64,000 bases of DNA from Brucella anthropi_A (GTDB lineage: Bacteria; Pseudomonadota; Alphaproteobacteria; Rhizobiales; Rhizobiaceae). Within the stretch, counting starts at the first letter, position 1. Each line of letters starts with the position of its first letter. Below the pieces are notes generated by a model, which saw nothing but the letters and a program-made list of their open reading frames with translations, searched no databases and had not been told where the DNA came from. The DNA is taken from assembly GCF_046630315.1 (NCBI RefSeq), contig NZ_LQBD01000001.1:325368-389367 (forward strand). The letters run 5' to 3'. The position numbers were made by a program, and so were the translations under genes. Positions 7,171 through 15,537 of the stretch are shown piece by piece.

Positions 7171-9264
7171 ATGACGAAATCAGCCGAAACCACTCCGAAG
7201 TTCTGGGACGTCGTCTTTTCATTAAAGACTTTCGCGGCGGCCATGCTTGCCCTGTGGATTGGTTTGATGGCCAACCTGCCCAATCCCTACTGGTCGATTG
7301 CGGCGGTCTATATCGTTGCGCATCCGCTGTCGGGCGCGACGACTTCAAAAGGCTTCTATCGTCTGATCGGTACGATTATCGGCGGGGCTGTGACCATTCT
7401 GTTCGTGCCGCATCTGGTCAATTCTCCTGAAATTCTGACATTGGCGATTGGCCTCTGGATGGGGTTATGTCTGGCGATCAGTCTGCTGGATGGCACGCCG
7501 CGCAGCTATCTCTTCATGCTGGCCGGTTATACGGTGGCAATCGCAAGTTTCGCGGTTGTCTCCGTACCGGAAACGACGTTCGACTATGCAGTCGGTCGCG
7601 TGGAAGAGATCGCGATCGGCATTATTTGCGCCGCTGTTGTCAACCGTCTTGTTTTTCCGCGCCACAGCGGTCCGGTGCTCGTCAGCCGCATTGATAATTG
7701 GTTGCGTGACGGCTCAAAACTCGCACTGGCAAGCTTGCGGGGGGAAGGTGCTACACCCGAATTCCTTCGGGATCGTCAGCGACTTGCAGCCGACGCGCTT
7801 GAATTGCGCAATCTGACCACGCATGTCGCCTATGACACGTCATCGATCAGGAATGTCGGGACATTGCTGCAGGTGCTGCAGCAGCGCATGGTGGCCGTTC
7901 TTCCGATCATATCGAGCTTGCACGATGTGCTGGCACTGAAACCCGGTGAGGATGAAAAGTCCTGGCACCCGGCTGTACAAAAGCTTTTGGACGAGGCTTG
8001 TAACTGGATCGAAAGTGGCGAAAACCTGACTGAGGAGCGCCGTGCAGTTCTGTTGCGGTTGATTGAAGAAATCGACCGGCATGGACAGGATGCGAGGAGC
8101 TGGGGCGAACTGCTGCCGTTCAACGTGGCGGCGCGTGTCCGCGATCTGGTCCAGATTTGGAGCGATTGCATCACGCTGCGTCAGGACATTGTGTCGGGCT
8201 CCAGACATTCCTTGCGCTGGCGCCGCTATGATGCGCATCTGAAAGGCCGCCCCATGCACCGCGACTATGGCATGGCGCTCCTGTCAGGTTTTTCCGCCTT
8301 TCTGGCAACCTGTGTCGCTACGGCGTTCTGGATCGCAAGCGGTTGGACGCAAGGAAGCGCCGCTGCCATGATGGCTGGCATCTTCTGCTGCATCTTCGCG
8401 ACCATGGACGATCCGGTGCCGGTCATGCGGAAATTCAACTGGCTGCTCCTGATTGTGATCGCTGCCGCTTTCGTTTTCGAATTCGCGTTACTGCCGCTTG
8501 TGGATGGCTTCTTTCCGCTGGTACTGGTGCTGGGCCTTTTCCTCATTCCGGCTGGGCTGCTCCTTGCAATCCCGTCGCAGTTCCTGCTGGGCATGGTTTT
8601 GTGTGTGAACCTGCCCAACATGCTCATGCTGCAGGGGCATTTGACGCATGATTTCGTCAGTTTCGCCAATGCCAATCTTGGTACGGTTATGGGCATCGTC
8701 ATAGCAGCGGCGGTAACATCGATCGTGCGTTCTGTGGGCGCGGAATGGAGCGTGCGCCGCCTGATAAGGGCAGGCTGGAACGATATAGCGCTCGCCGCCG
8801 AACGCCGTCCGGGGCGCCATCGCCGTCAGCACATGAATCGCCTCTTGCTGCGCATGATAGACCGCATCGGCATGATGACGCCACGTCTGGCGCTTGTTCC
8901 AGCGGGCGATATCGCGAAAGTCGATCTGTTGCGTGATTTGCGTAACGGCATGAACACGATCGATCTCCAGCAATATCGCTCCAAACTGCCGGAAAACTGC
9001 CGGTCGGCCGTCGATGGGGTTCTGGATGGTGTCGGCGCGCATTACCGCGCTCTGGCCAACGGGCAGCTGGGGGGCGGCGATGTCGACCAAAACCTGCTCG
9101 CCGCCATCGACGCTGCGATTACCGCCATCATCGAGAGCGGTTCGCCGGCAATCGCCAAGCGCACCAGAATGGCGCTGGTCGCGCTTCGCTTCAATCTTTT
9201 TCCGAAGGCCCCACCTTTCGTCCTGCCGCCCTGTCCGCCGATGGAGCTCCCGCAAGCGGCTTAA
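7171..9264 (+). CDS. FUSC-family (AaeB-like) efflux pump
   Basis: The 697-residue inner-membrane protein has two hydrophobic blocks of several helices, about residues 15-165 and 365-525, each followed by a long soluble region. This is the layout of fusaric-acid resistance/AaeB proteins. AaeB-type pumps export aromatic carboxylic acids such as p-hydroxybenzoate, working with a periplasmic HlyD adaptor (AaeA) and the small DUF1656 protein (AaeX). All three genes are present here in the order pump, DUF1656, adaptor. It starts 53 bp after the MarR gene. The substrate cannot be assigned from sequence. Confidence 0.93.
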   Translation: MTKSAETTPKFWDVVFSLKTFAAAMLALWIGLMANLPNPYWSIAAVYIVAHPLSGATTSKGFYRLIGTIIGGAVTILFVPHLVNSPEILTLAIGLWMGLCLAISLLDGTPRSYLFMLAGYTVAIASFAVVSVPETTFDYAVGRVEEIAIGIICAAVVNRLVFPRHSGPVLVSRIDNWLRDGSKLALASLRGEGATPEFLRDRQRLAADALELRNLTTHVAYDTSSIRNVGTLLQVLQQRMVAVLPIISSLHDVLALKPGEDEKSWHPAVQKLLDEACNWIESGENLTEERRAVLLRLIEEIDRHGQDARSWGELLPFNVAARVRDLVQIWSDCITLRQDIVSGSRHSLRWRRYDAHLKGRPMHRDYGMALLSGFSAFLATCVATAFWIASGWTQGSAAAMMAGIFCCIFATMDDPVPVMRKFNWLLLIVIAAAFVFEFALLPLVDGFFPLVLVLGLFLIPAGLLLAIPSQFLLGMVLCVNLPNMLMLQGHLTHDFVSFANANLGTVMGIVIAAAVTSIVRSVGAEWSVRRLIRAGWNDIALAAERRPGRHRRQHMNRLLLRMIDRIGMMTPRLALVPAGDIAKVDLLRDLRNGMNTIDLQQYRSKLPENCRSAVDGVLDGVGAHYRALANGQLGGGDVDQNLLAAIDAAITAIIESGSPAIAKRTRMALVALRFNLFPKAPPFVLPPCPPMELPQAA

Positions 9265-9280
9265 GAAAACAATGTGATTT

Positions 9281-9493
9281 GTGATGCAACCTGAACTCGA
9301 CATCTACGGAATTTATATTCCGACCCTCGGCGTGTTGGCGCTTGGCGCCTATTTTGCAAACACGGTCATGCAGCGCCTTCTGGCGCGCGTGCGCTTTTAT
9401 CGTTTCGTGTGGCATCGGCCCCTGTTCGATGCAGCCATGTATTTTTGTATCCTCGGCATTGCGGCCGTAACTCTCAATGGAATACCGCTATGA
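9281..9493 (+). CDS. DUF1656 (AaeX-like) small membrane protein
   Basis: The 70-residue protein has the DUF1656 pattern: an N-terminal ELDIYGIYIPTLGVLALGAY segment with a first membrane helix, a short basic loop (RLLARVRFYRFVWHR), and a second helix LFDAAMYFCILGIAAVTL. DUF1656 proteins occur almost only between FUSC pumps and HlyD adaptors and are thought to support pump assembly. The start lies 16 bp after the FUSC stop, and its stop overlaps the adaptor start by four bases (ATGA), suggesting translational coupling. Confidence 0.92.
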   Translation: MMQPELDIYGIYIPTLGVLALGAYFANTVMQRLLARVRFYRFVWHRPLFDAAMYFCILGIAAVTLNGIPL

Positions 9494-10356
9494 AAAAGCT
9501 CTTCGCACATTCAGGCCGCGTCTTTGTAACCGTCGTCATGGTCACGATGGCGGGGCTTCTTGGCGGGCATCTGTGGGATTATTACATGAACGCGCCATGG
9601 ACACGCGATGGCAAGATTCGTGCGGATGTCGTGCGCCTTGCCCCGGACGTCTCCGGCCTCGTTGGCGAAGTCCTTGTCCACGATAATGAGACTGTCCATC
9701 AGGGCGATGTGATTTTCCGTATCGATCAGGCCCGGTACAAACTCGCCCTGCAAACAGCAGAAGCAAGGGTGGATAGCAGCAAGGCGGCGCTCGACATGGC
9801 CAATCGTGATCTGGTCCGTTATCGCCAGCTCAACGACACCACGGTGACACGTCAGAAACTGGAGCAGATCGAAACAACGGCCCAGCAGGCGGAGGCTTCC
9901 TATCGACAGGCACAACTGGATCGCGATCTTGCGGCACTCAATCTGGATCGATCATCGGTAAGGGCACCTGTCAACGGCGTGATTACCAACTTCTCGCTTC
10001 AGCCGGGCGATTATGTTTCCGCCGGTTCCGCAGTGACTGCCCTGGTGGATACGGATTCATTCTACGTTTCCGGCTATTTTGAAGAAAACAAGCTTGAGCG
10101 TATCCAGATCGGCGATCCGGTGGTGGTCGATATCATGGGCAGCAAAGTCCAGCTCAAGGGAAAGGTTGAAGGTATTGCCGGAGGGATCGAGGATCGTGAG
10201 CGCAGCGATTCCCCCAGCCTGCTCGCCAATATTTCGCCGACTTTCAACTGGGTGCGTCTGGCGCAGCGTGTGCCGGTGCGTATAAAACTTGAAGACGTGC
10301 CAGATAGCGTTCACCTCGTCGCAGGCCGAACGGTCAGCGTTTCGGTTGTGAATTGA
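9490..10356 (+). CDS. HlyD-family periplasmic adaptor (AaeA-like)
   Basis: The 288-residue membrane-fusion protein has one N-terminal membrane helix (about residues 10-28), a beta-barrel/lipoyl segment (DVSGLVGEVLVHDNETVHQGDVIFRID) and a short coiled-coil hairpin (about residues 80-145). A second lipoyl half follows (SVRAPVNGVITNFSLQPGDYVSAG). It would link the FUSC pump to an outer-membrane channel. The true start is ATG 9490, overlapping the DUF1656 stop; an open frame continues upstream to 9409 but is overlapping shadow. No outer-membrane factor gene is nearby. Confidence 0.93.
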   Translation: MKKLFAHSGRVFVTVVMVTMAGLLGGHLWDYYMNAPWTRDGKIRADVVRLAPDVSGLVGEVLVHDNETVHQGDVIFRIDQARYKLALQTAEARVDSSKAALDMANRDLVRYRQLNDTTVTRQKLEQIETTAQQAEASYRQAQLDRDLAALNLDRSSVRAPVNGVITNFSLQPGDYVSAGSAVTALVDTDSFYVSGYFEENKLERIQIGDPVVVDIMGSKVQLKGKVEGIAGGIEDRERSDSPSLLANISPTFNWVRLAQRVPVRIKLEDVPDSVHLVAGRTVSVSVVN

Positions 10357-10690
10357 TCCGGCGCATCATCCGAATGGAGTCCCCATCCGCGCGTTGCTGT
10401 TACCGGTAACCTCGCGCTGACTGGAACGGTTCAGGAGGCTTCATAACCGCGCCTTAACCTTAAGTCGAAGTTTTGCGTTGCGGCTTTGCCACAGGCCGCA
10501 GCCAATAGGATTTTTGAGGAAAAAAGCGGTGATCTGGCGGGAGCCGTTCAGTTGCGGGTAACTTTTTTCAGGTGTAACTGAACGCCGTCTCCCCGGGCAG
10601 CAAACGAATGGGCAGGGCTGATCGCCAGGCTCCCAAGTGGCGGCTCGTCCAACGAATTTCGTCCGGCCACTGTCGAAAGAGTTTCCGAAT
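10357..10690. other. Intergenic stretch with a palindrome and a stem-loop
   Basis: No convincing gene is seen here. The stretch holds a perfect 12-bp palindrome GTTACC/GGTAAC at 10399-10410 and a stem CGTTCAGTT/AACTGAACG (10545-10553 with 10576-10584, 22-nt loop containing T6). The T6 lies inside the loop, so it is not an ordinary terminator. It precedes the small membrane ORF at 10691 and may be its leader. Confidence 0.4.
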
Positions 10691-10828
10691 ATGACTGCCA
10701 AGCATGCCGCTCTTCTTACCGTTCTGATGGTTTCCGCGATTGTGTTCATGGCGGTCGGCATATTCACCGTCGATGCGGGCAACAGCGTAGCCTCTACCGA
10801 CGGTTACGGCATTTCCAGCGCACATTAA
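10691..10828 (+). CDS. Possible 45-residue single-pass membrane protein
   Basis: This small open frame would encode MTAKHAALLTVLMVSAIVFMAVGIF followed by a short polar tail. It has one clear hydrophobic helix (about residues 6-25) and a 20-residue exposed end. An upstream in-frame start at 10637 would add 18 residues without membrane character. There is a weak purine-rich stretch (GAAAGAG) before ATG 10691. The frame ends five bases before the metallophosphoesterase stop on the opposite strand. I do not recognise it; single-helix composition and a plausible start are the only support, so it may not be a gene. Confidence 0.4.
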   Translation: MTAKHAALLTVLMVSAIVFMAVGIFTVDAGNSVASTDGYGISSAH

Positions 10829-10833
10829 GCCTA

Positions 10834-11568
10834 TTATCGCGCTTCAATAAAACGCTTTTCACGGCCGTCGATCACGATGGCCGAAAGCTGGCCGCTTTTC
10901 CATGCATATGTATCGAGGTTGACCCGGTTGGGTTGAATATCGATGGCGCTTTGCGGCGTGTGCCCGTGGACAACGACCTTCTCAAAAGGGGCGGTCCACT
11001 TCAGGAAGGCTGTGCGTATCCAGATCAGTTCTTCAGGGTCCTGCGCATCCAGCGGCACTGAAGGGTTGATGCCGGCGTGGCAGAAGAAAAAGTCGCCAAA
11101 AGTGACCGAACGCGGCATGGCGCGAATGAAGTCAATATGGCCCTGCGGGACGATTTTCACCAGTGCGGCATGACCGTGACGGGCTGAGCCCGCGTCAGCA
11201 AAGTCGATGTTCACGCCATAGGAGCGGGCGGTATCCGCGCCGCCATGCAGTGCGAATATGCCTGCGACGTCACCCGTTGCGAGATAGGTGAGAAAGCCGT
11301 CGTCGTGGTTGCCAAGCAGTGGAATGATGCGTTCATCCCGATCTGTCGCATCAATCAGGAAATCGAGCACTTGCCGGGAGCTTGGACCACGATCTATGTA
11401 GTCGCCAAGATGAATGATGCGCCAGTCATGCGCAGGGCGCTGGTCGAGGTCGGCGCGGATCAGCCCATGCATGTCCTGCAACAGGTCGAGACGGCCATGT
11501 ACATCGCCGATGGCATACAGGCGGATATCGTGGGGTCCTTTCGCATCCTTGAAAACCACGCTCTTCAT
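10834..11568 (-). CDS. PP2A-like serine/threonine metallophosphoesterase
   Basis: The 244-residue protein has the calcineurin-like metal-binding motifs in order: GDVHG at residues 21-25, GDYIDRG at 55-61, GNHDD at 86-90 and HGHT near 197. These coordinate the two-metal centre of phage-lambda-type and PrpA/PrpB-type protein phosphatases. The substrate may be a phosphoprotein or diadenosine polyphosphate; the sequence does not decide. Its start codon overlaps the end of the GntR regulator gene by four bases, so the two are translationally coupled. Confidence 0.9.
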   Translation of the reverse strand: MKSVVFKDAKGPHDIRLYAIGDVHGRLDLLQDMHGLIRADLDQRPAHDWRIIHLGDYIDRGPSSRQVLDFLIDATDRDERIIPLLGNHDDGFLTYLATGDVAGIFALHGGADTARSYGVNIDFADAGSARHGHAALVKIVPQGHIDFIRAMPRSVTFGDFFFCHAGINPSVPLDAQDPEELIWIRTAFLKWTAPFEKVVVHGHTPQSAIDIQPNRVNLDTYAWKSGQLSAIVIDGREKRFIEAR

Positions 11569-12377
11569 GCGCCGCCATCTTCCTTCGCGTCTTTGCCCGT
11601 CTTCACGCCGGCCCGCTGCCGGTAGCGCAGGCGCGAAACACGTTCCCGTTCTTCATGAAGCTCACGATCATGGGTGGCCTGTTCCACGAAGCGAATGTGC
11701 TTTTGAACCGCTTCGCGGGCCGCCTGCGGATTGCCGGCCATGACGGCATCGTAAATGGCGCGATGTTGCGCGAGGAACATGTCGGCGACGCCGGGATAAC
11801 TGTAGATAAGGCTACGATTATAAAAGACGCCATCCTTCAGCAATTGATAGCAGGACCGCAAGGTATGCAGCAGCACGATGTTATGGGCGGCTTCGCCAAT
11901 GGCATTGTGCAGTTCCACGTCGAGGCGTGCTTCGGTGTCGAAGTCGCTGGCGCCATGCGCCTTTTCCATTGCATTCATGATCTCGGTCAGAAGCGCCTTG
12001 TCGGCAGGCGTCGCCCGAAGTGCGGCATATTCCGCAGCGATGCTTTCGATTTCACGGCGATATTCGAGATAGTCGGCGGTCGCCTTGCGGTGATCGGCAA
12101 AAAGCTTCACCACAGGAGCGCTGAACACCTGTCCGATGACATCGGCAACAAATGTGCCGCCACCATGACGGGAGATCAGGAGTTCGGCTGTTTCAAGCCT
12201 TTTCAGAGCGTCGCGCAATATGGGGCGGGAAATATCGAACTGACGTGCCAGTTCCCGTTCGCCGGGCAGGCGGTCGCCGCCGCGCAGAACACCTTCGAGA
12301 ATAAGCGTTTCGATCTGGTGCACGACGTCGTCTGCCGTGCGACTTGCCTGAATGCGGGAAAAAATCGTTTCGGCCAT
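11565..12377 (-). CDS. FadR/LldR-type GntR transcriptional regulator
   Basis: From ATG 12377 the product is 270 residues: an N-terminal GntR winged helix-turn-helix (LPGERELARQFDISRPILRDALKRLETAELL, about residues 37-70) and an all-helical FCD ligand-binding domain (about 95-225). Its conserved metal-binding region includes HNAIGEAAHN. FCD-type GntR proteins answer small carboxylates such as lactate, glycolate or pyruvate. The open frame reaches 12557, but the extra 60 residues lack conservation. It is the nearest candidate regulator for glcDEF (2 kb away), whose upstream palindrome contains TGGT...ACCA as expected for this class. The downstream partner gene is the coupled metallophosphoesterase. 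Confidence 0.88.
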   Translation of the reverse strand: MAETIFSRIQASRTADDVVHQIETLILEGVLRGGDRLPGERELARQFDISRPILRDALKRLETAELLISRHGGGTFVADVIGQVFSAPVVKLFADHRKATADYLEYRREIESIAAEYAALRATPADKALLTEIMNAMEKAHGASDFDTEARLDVELHNAIGEAAHNIVLLHTLRSCYQLLKDGVFYNRSLIYSYPGVADMFLAQHRAIYDAVMAGNPQAAREAVQKHIRFVEQATHDRELHEERERVSRLRYRQRAGVKTGKDAKEDGGA

Positions 12378-12453
12378 GCCGTCTGAAGCCCTCTCGATAA
12401 TGGCGGCAAGGTAGCCTTTAGCCAGATGCCCGGCAACGGGATATATCGATAAT

Positions 12454-12485
12454 GAGAGCCCGGTCGATGGTGCAGCCGGGCTCTC
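12454..12485 (-). terminator. Hairpin downstream of the small membrane protein gene
   Basis: GAGAGCCCGG (12454-12463) and CCGGGCTCTC (12476-12485) form a perfect 10-bp stem with a 12-nt loop. It lies 22 bp beyond the stop of the minus-strand gene at 12508 and before the GntR gene, followed by only a mild T/A-rich tract on the minus strand. It probably separates the two transcripts. Confidence 0.55.
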
Positions 12486-12507
12486 AAGGTCTATGATCGA
12501 AAAAAGA

Positions 12508-12795
12508 TCAGGCTTTTTTACGTTTGCGTGTTGCGACAAGCACGAAAAGACCTGCAACGACGCCGTACATGGCCCATTTGAAGGGGAGTGCGTCAGCAGT
12601 TTCGCTGCGGATTGGAAGCACCGTCACAGTGCCGGGACGGCTCTCGACGCCCGGCTTGCCCTCGGCTTTCGCCTGTTCGATCTGCTGCGGGGAAACAACC
12701 CATTCGGCACCGCGCGATTTGTCATAAAACATGAAACCGCAACCGACGATAACCGCAACGATGATTGCAAGAATGAGGCGTACAGGTGTGTTCAT
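12508..12795 (-). CDS. Small two-helix membrane protein, unknown function
   Basis: The 95-residue protein has an N-terminal helix (PVRLILAIIVAVIVGCGFMF), a 50-residue polar middle, and a C-terminal helix (KWAMYGVVAGLFVLVA) capped by a basic tail RKRKKA. The middle probably faces the periplasm and the basic tail the cytoplasm. AGGA upstream fits ATG 12795 better than the adjacent ATG 12798. It looks like a conserved Rhizobiales hypothetical but I do not recognise a named family. It is co-directional with, and downstream of, the LysR gene at 12898-13827. Confidence 0.75.
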   Translation of the reverse strand: MNTPVRLILAIIVAVIVGCGFMFYDKSRGAEWVVSPQQIEQAKAEGKPGVESRPGTVTVLPIRSETADALPFKWAMYGVVAGLFVLVATRKRKKA

Positions 12796-12897
12796 CATTT
12801 TTCCTGGAGATCGGGACAAGAGAAAAGAAAATCATCCGATTCGCTTGAATAACGGATCGAGGAAGTACTCAGCATTTTGCAGGCAATGGAATCCAGT

Positions 12898-13827
12898 CTA
12901 TTTTTTAGACATTTCATAGGGAGATGTGCCGGTCTCCCAGTAAGGAACCGGCCCATAAAGGTCGGCCAGATAGTCGATGAACAGTCTGACCTTTGCCGGA
13001 AGGAACTGTTTGGACGGATAGACGGCATGGATTGCAACATTGCGCGAGGCGGCATATTCGGGCAGCACCTGGACCAGCTTGCCTGCCGCGAGTTCCGGGC
13101 CGATATCCCAGGTCGAGCGTTGCGCGATGCCGAGGCCTGCCAGAACTGCCTCACGCACCATTTCGCTGGAATTGGTTTGCAGCGGGCCTACCGGGCGTAT
13201 GACGATGGGGCCTTTCGGCCCTTCCAGCCGCCAGGGGTCATTATTGTGCGGCGCCAGACAGATGTGATCTTGCAGGGCCTCGATCGTCTGTGGTGTGCCG
13301 CGTTCTGCTATGTAGCCCGGAGAGGCGACGAGGATGCGGCGGACAGGGGCGAGGCGGCGCGCGACGAGGGTGGAATCGGACAGTTCCGCGATGCGAATAG
13401 CAAGATCGTATCCGTCGCCCACAATATCGACCATGTCATCGGTGAGCTGCATATTGACGGTGAGATCGGTGTTGGCGCGCATGAACGGCACGAGATAAGG
13501 CGCGATATGCATGCGTCCATACGTGGTGGGAGCGGAAATCTTGAGCGTGCCGCGCGCATCGGCAGAGCGACGGGCGACAAAGGCTTCCGCTTCTTCGATA
13601 TTGGAGAGAATGGCCAGAACCCGCTCATGATAGCCCTGACCGGCTTCGGTCAGCGCAATCTGGCGGGTCGTGCGTTGAAGCAGTCGGGTCCCGAGCCGTT
13701 CTTCCAGCCGTCCGAGCCGTTTGGAAACCACCGCAGGCGAAAGGCCAAGATCCCGCGCAGCCGCCGACATGCTGCCCGTTGCCACAACACGGGCAAAGAT
13801 TTCCATATCTGCCAGACTGCTCATCAT
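12898..13827 (-). CDS. LysR-family regulator (CrgA-like group)
   Basis: The 309-residue protein has a LysR helix-turn-helix at residues 4-62 (LADMEIFARVVATGSMSAAA, LSPAVVSKRLGRLEERLG). Its effector domain has the layout of the large group that includes CrgA/AaeR-like proteins (GTLKISAPTTYGRMHIAPYLVPFM). The inducer is unknown. It is divergent from glcDEF with about 200 bp between the two starts, so it could act on the glycolate oxidase operon. The palindrome in that space looks more like a GntR site. Start ATG 13827 or the next ATG at 13824. Confidence 0.9.
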   Translation of the reverse strand: MMSSLADMEIFARVVATGSMSAAARDLGLSPAVVSKRLGRLEERLGTRLLQRTTRQIALTEAGQGYHERVLAILSNIEEAEAFVARRSADARGTLKISAPTTYGRMHIAPYLVPFMRANTDLTVNMQLTDDMVDIVGDGYDLAIRIAELSDSTLVARRLAPVRRILVASPGYIAERGTPQTIEALQDHICLAPHNNDPWRLEGPKGPIVIRPVGPLQTNSSEMVREAVLAGLGIAQRSTWDIGPELAAGKLVQVLPEYAASRNVAIHAVYPSKQFLPAKVRLFIDYLADLYGPVPYWETGTSPYEMSKK

Positions 13828-13949
13828 GTTCGGTTATCCCATTCCCTGCCTGCTTTGCCAAAGCGTTGGGTTTCAAAGCATCTAGCCGAGCGATATGATC
13901 CTAGGCAAGCAATTATGCCGCAGCGTGAAAACTGTTTAAACCGGCGCCA

Positions 13950-13974
13950 AAGTGGTAAAAATGATTTACCACTT
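13950..13974. promoter_or_regulatory. Perfect palindromic operator-like site before glcDEF
   Basis: AAGTGGTAAA (13950-13959) and TTTACCACTT (13965-13974) are exact inverted copies around the 5-bp centre AATGA. The site lies 52 bp upstream of the glcD start. The TGGT...ACCA core resembles sites of FCD-type GntR regulators such as LldR and GlcC. A FCD-type GntR gene is 1.6 kb away (11565-12377) and a divergent LysR gene is adjacent. Which protein binds is inference. Confidence 0.6.
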
Positions 13975-14025
13975 GACGAAATCAGTGCGGGGTGCACTTT
14001 GGCCGCGTGAGTGGTGGAGGAGAAT

Positions 14026-15522
14026 ATGAGCGGACTGATTATGCCGGAGCCGGATGCGTCTGTCATGCAGCGACGCGAGGAAATTGTCGCCGATCTGCGT
14101 GGCATCGTTCCGGGCGAAGGCGTCATTGACGCAGTCAATGCGATGCGTGTTTTCGAGAGTGATGGTTTGACGGCACACCGCTCGCTGCCGCTGGTCGTTG
14201 TGCTGCCGGAAACGGTTGCTCAGGTTTCGCAGGTTCTGCGCTATTGTCACGATAACAACATCCGCGTCGTGCCGCGCGGCGCAGGCACGTCGCTGTCCGG
14301 TGGCTCTATGCCCTTGCAGGATGCCGTTCTGCTCGGCCTGTCGCGCTTTAATCGCATTCTGGAGATTGACTATCCCAACCGCGTCGCAGTGGTGCAGCCT
14401 GGCGTGACCAATCTCGGCATCACCAAGGCCGTTGAACATGAGGGCTTTTATTACGCCCCCGATCCGTCGTCGCAGATTGCCTGCTCCATTGGCGGCAATG
14501 TTGCCGAAAATGCCGGCGGTGTGCATTGCCTCAAATATGGCCTGACCGCCAACAATGTGCTCGGCATAGAGATGGTGCTGATTACCGGCGAGGTTATCCG
14601 CCTCGGCGGCAAGCATCTCGACAGCGAGGGATATGATCTTCTCGGTCTGATGACGGGTTCGGAAGGGCTGCTCGGCGTCGTGACGGAGATCACCGTGCGC
14701 ATCCTGCAAAAGCCGGAAACGGCGCGCGCCGTCATGGTGGGGTTTCCATCCAGCGAACAGGCGGGCCAGTGTGTCGCCGACATCATCGGCGCAGGCATCA
14801 TTCCCGGCGGCATGGAAATGATGGACAGGCCGGCCATCAAGGCCGCGGAAGATTTCGTGCGTGTGGGCTATCCGCTTGATGTCGAGGCGCTTTTGATCGT
14901 CGAACTGGATGGACCGCCGGTCGAGGTGGATTATCTGATCGGCCGGGTCGAGGCGCTGGCGCTTGAAAACGGTTCAACGACCTGCATCCTGTCACAGTCC
15001 GAAGAGCAGCGTCTGGCTTTCTGGGCAGGGCGCAAGGCAGCGTTCCCGGCAGTAGGACGCATTTCGCCCGACTATCTATGCATGGATGGTACCATTCCAC
15101 GCAAGGAGCTGCCGCGCGTTCTCTCCGGTATGCGCGATTTGTCCGAGAAATACGGGTTGCGCGTTGCCAATGTTTTCCATGCGGGCGACGGCAATCTGCA
15201 CCCGCTGATCCTCTATGATGCGAATATTCCGGGCGAACTGGAAGCTGCGGAAGATTTTGGCGCCGACATCTTGCGGCTTTGCGTGAAGGTTGGCGGCGTG
15301 CTCACCGGTGAACATGGGGTGGGCATCGAAAAGCGCGATCTGATGCCGGAAATGTTCAACGAGATCGATCTCGACCAGCAGATGCGTGTCAAATGTGCTT
15401 TCGATGCCAAGCATCTGCTCAATCCCGGCAAGGTCTTTCCGCAATTGCGTCGCTGCGCCGAGCTTGGCCGCATGCATGTGCATCGCGGCGCGCTGGCCTT
15501 CCCGGATATTCCCCGATTCTGA
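14026..15522 (+). CDS. glcD: Glycolate oxidase subunit GlcD (FAD-linked)
   Basis: GlcD is the FAD-binding catalytic subunit that oxidises glycolate (and D-lactate) to the 2-oxoacid. The 498-residue protein has the PCMH-type FAD domain (VPRGAGTSLSGGSMPL; CSIGGNVAENAGGVHCLKYG; LMTGSEGLLGVVTEI) and the FAD-oxidase C-terminal domain with GDGNLHPLIL and GEHGVGIEKRDL. ATG 14026 follows a strong GGAGGAG site; a GTG at 14011 is less likely. glcE and glcF follow at once, giving the complete membrane-associated oxidase. Electrons pass through the GlcF iron-sulfur centres to the quinone pool. Confidence 0.95.
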   Translation: MSGLIMPEPDASVMQRREEIVADLRGIVPGEGVIDAVNAMRVFESDGLTAHRSLPLVVVLPETVAQVSQVLRYCHDNNIRVVPRGAGTSLSGGSMPLQDAVLLGLSRFNRILEIDYPNRVAVVQPGVTNLGITKAVEHEGFYYAPDPSSQIACSIGGNVAENAGGVHCLKYGLTANNVLGIEMVLITGEVIRLGGKHLDSEGYDLLGLMTGSEGLLGVVTEITVRILQKPETARAVMVGFPSSEQAGQCVADIIGAGIIPGGMEMMDRPAIKAAEDFVRVGYPLDVEALLIVELDGPPVEVDYLIGRVEALALENGSTTCILSQSEEQRLAFWAGRKAAFPAVGRISPDYLCMDGTIPRKELPRVLSGMRDLSEKYGLRVANVFHAGDGNLHPLILYDANIPGELEAAEDFGADILRLCVKVGGVLTGEHGVGIEKRDLMPEMFNEIDLDQQMRVKCAFDAKHLLNPGKVFPQLRRCAELGRMHVHRGALAFPDIPRF

Positions 15523-15537
15523 GTTGTGGTTTTGATC

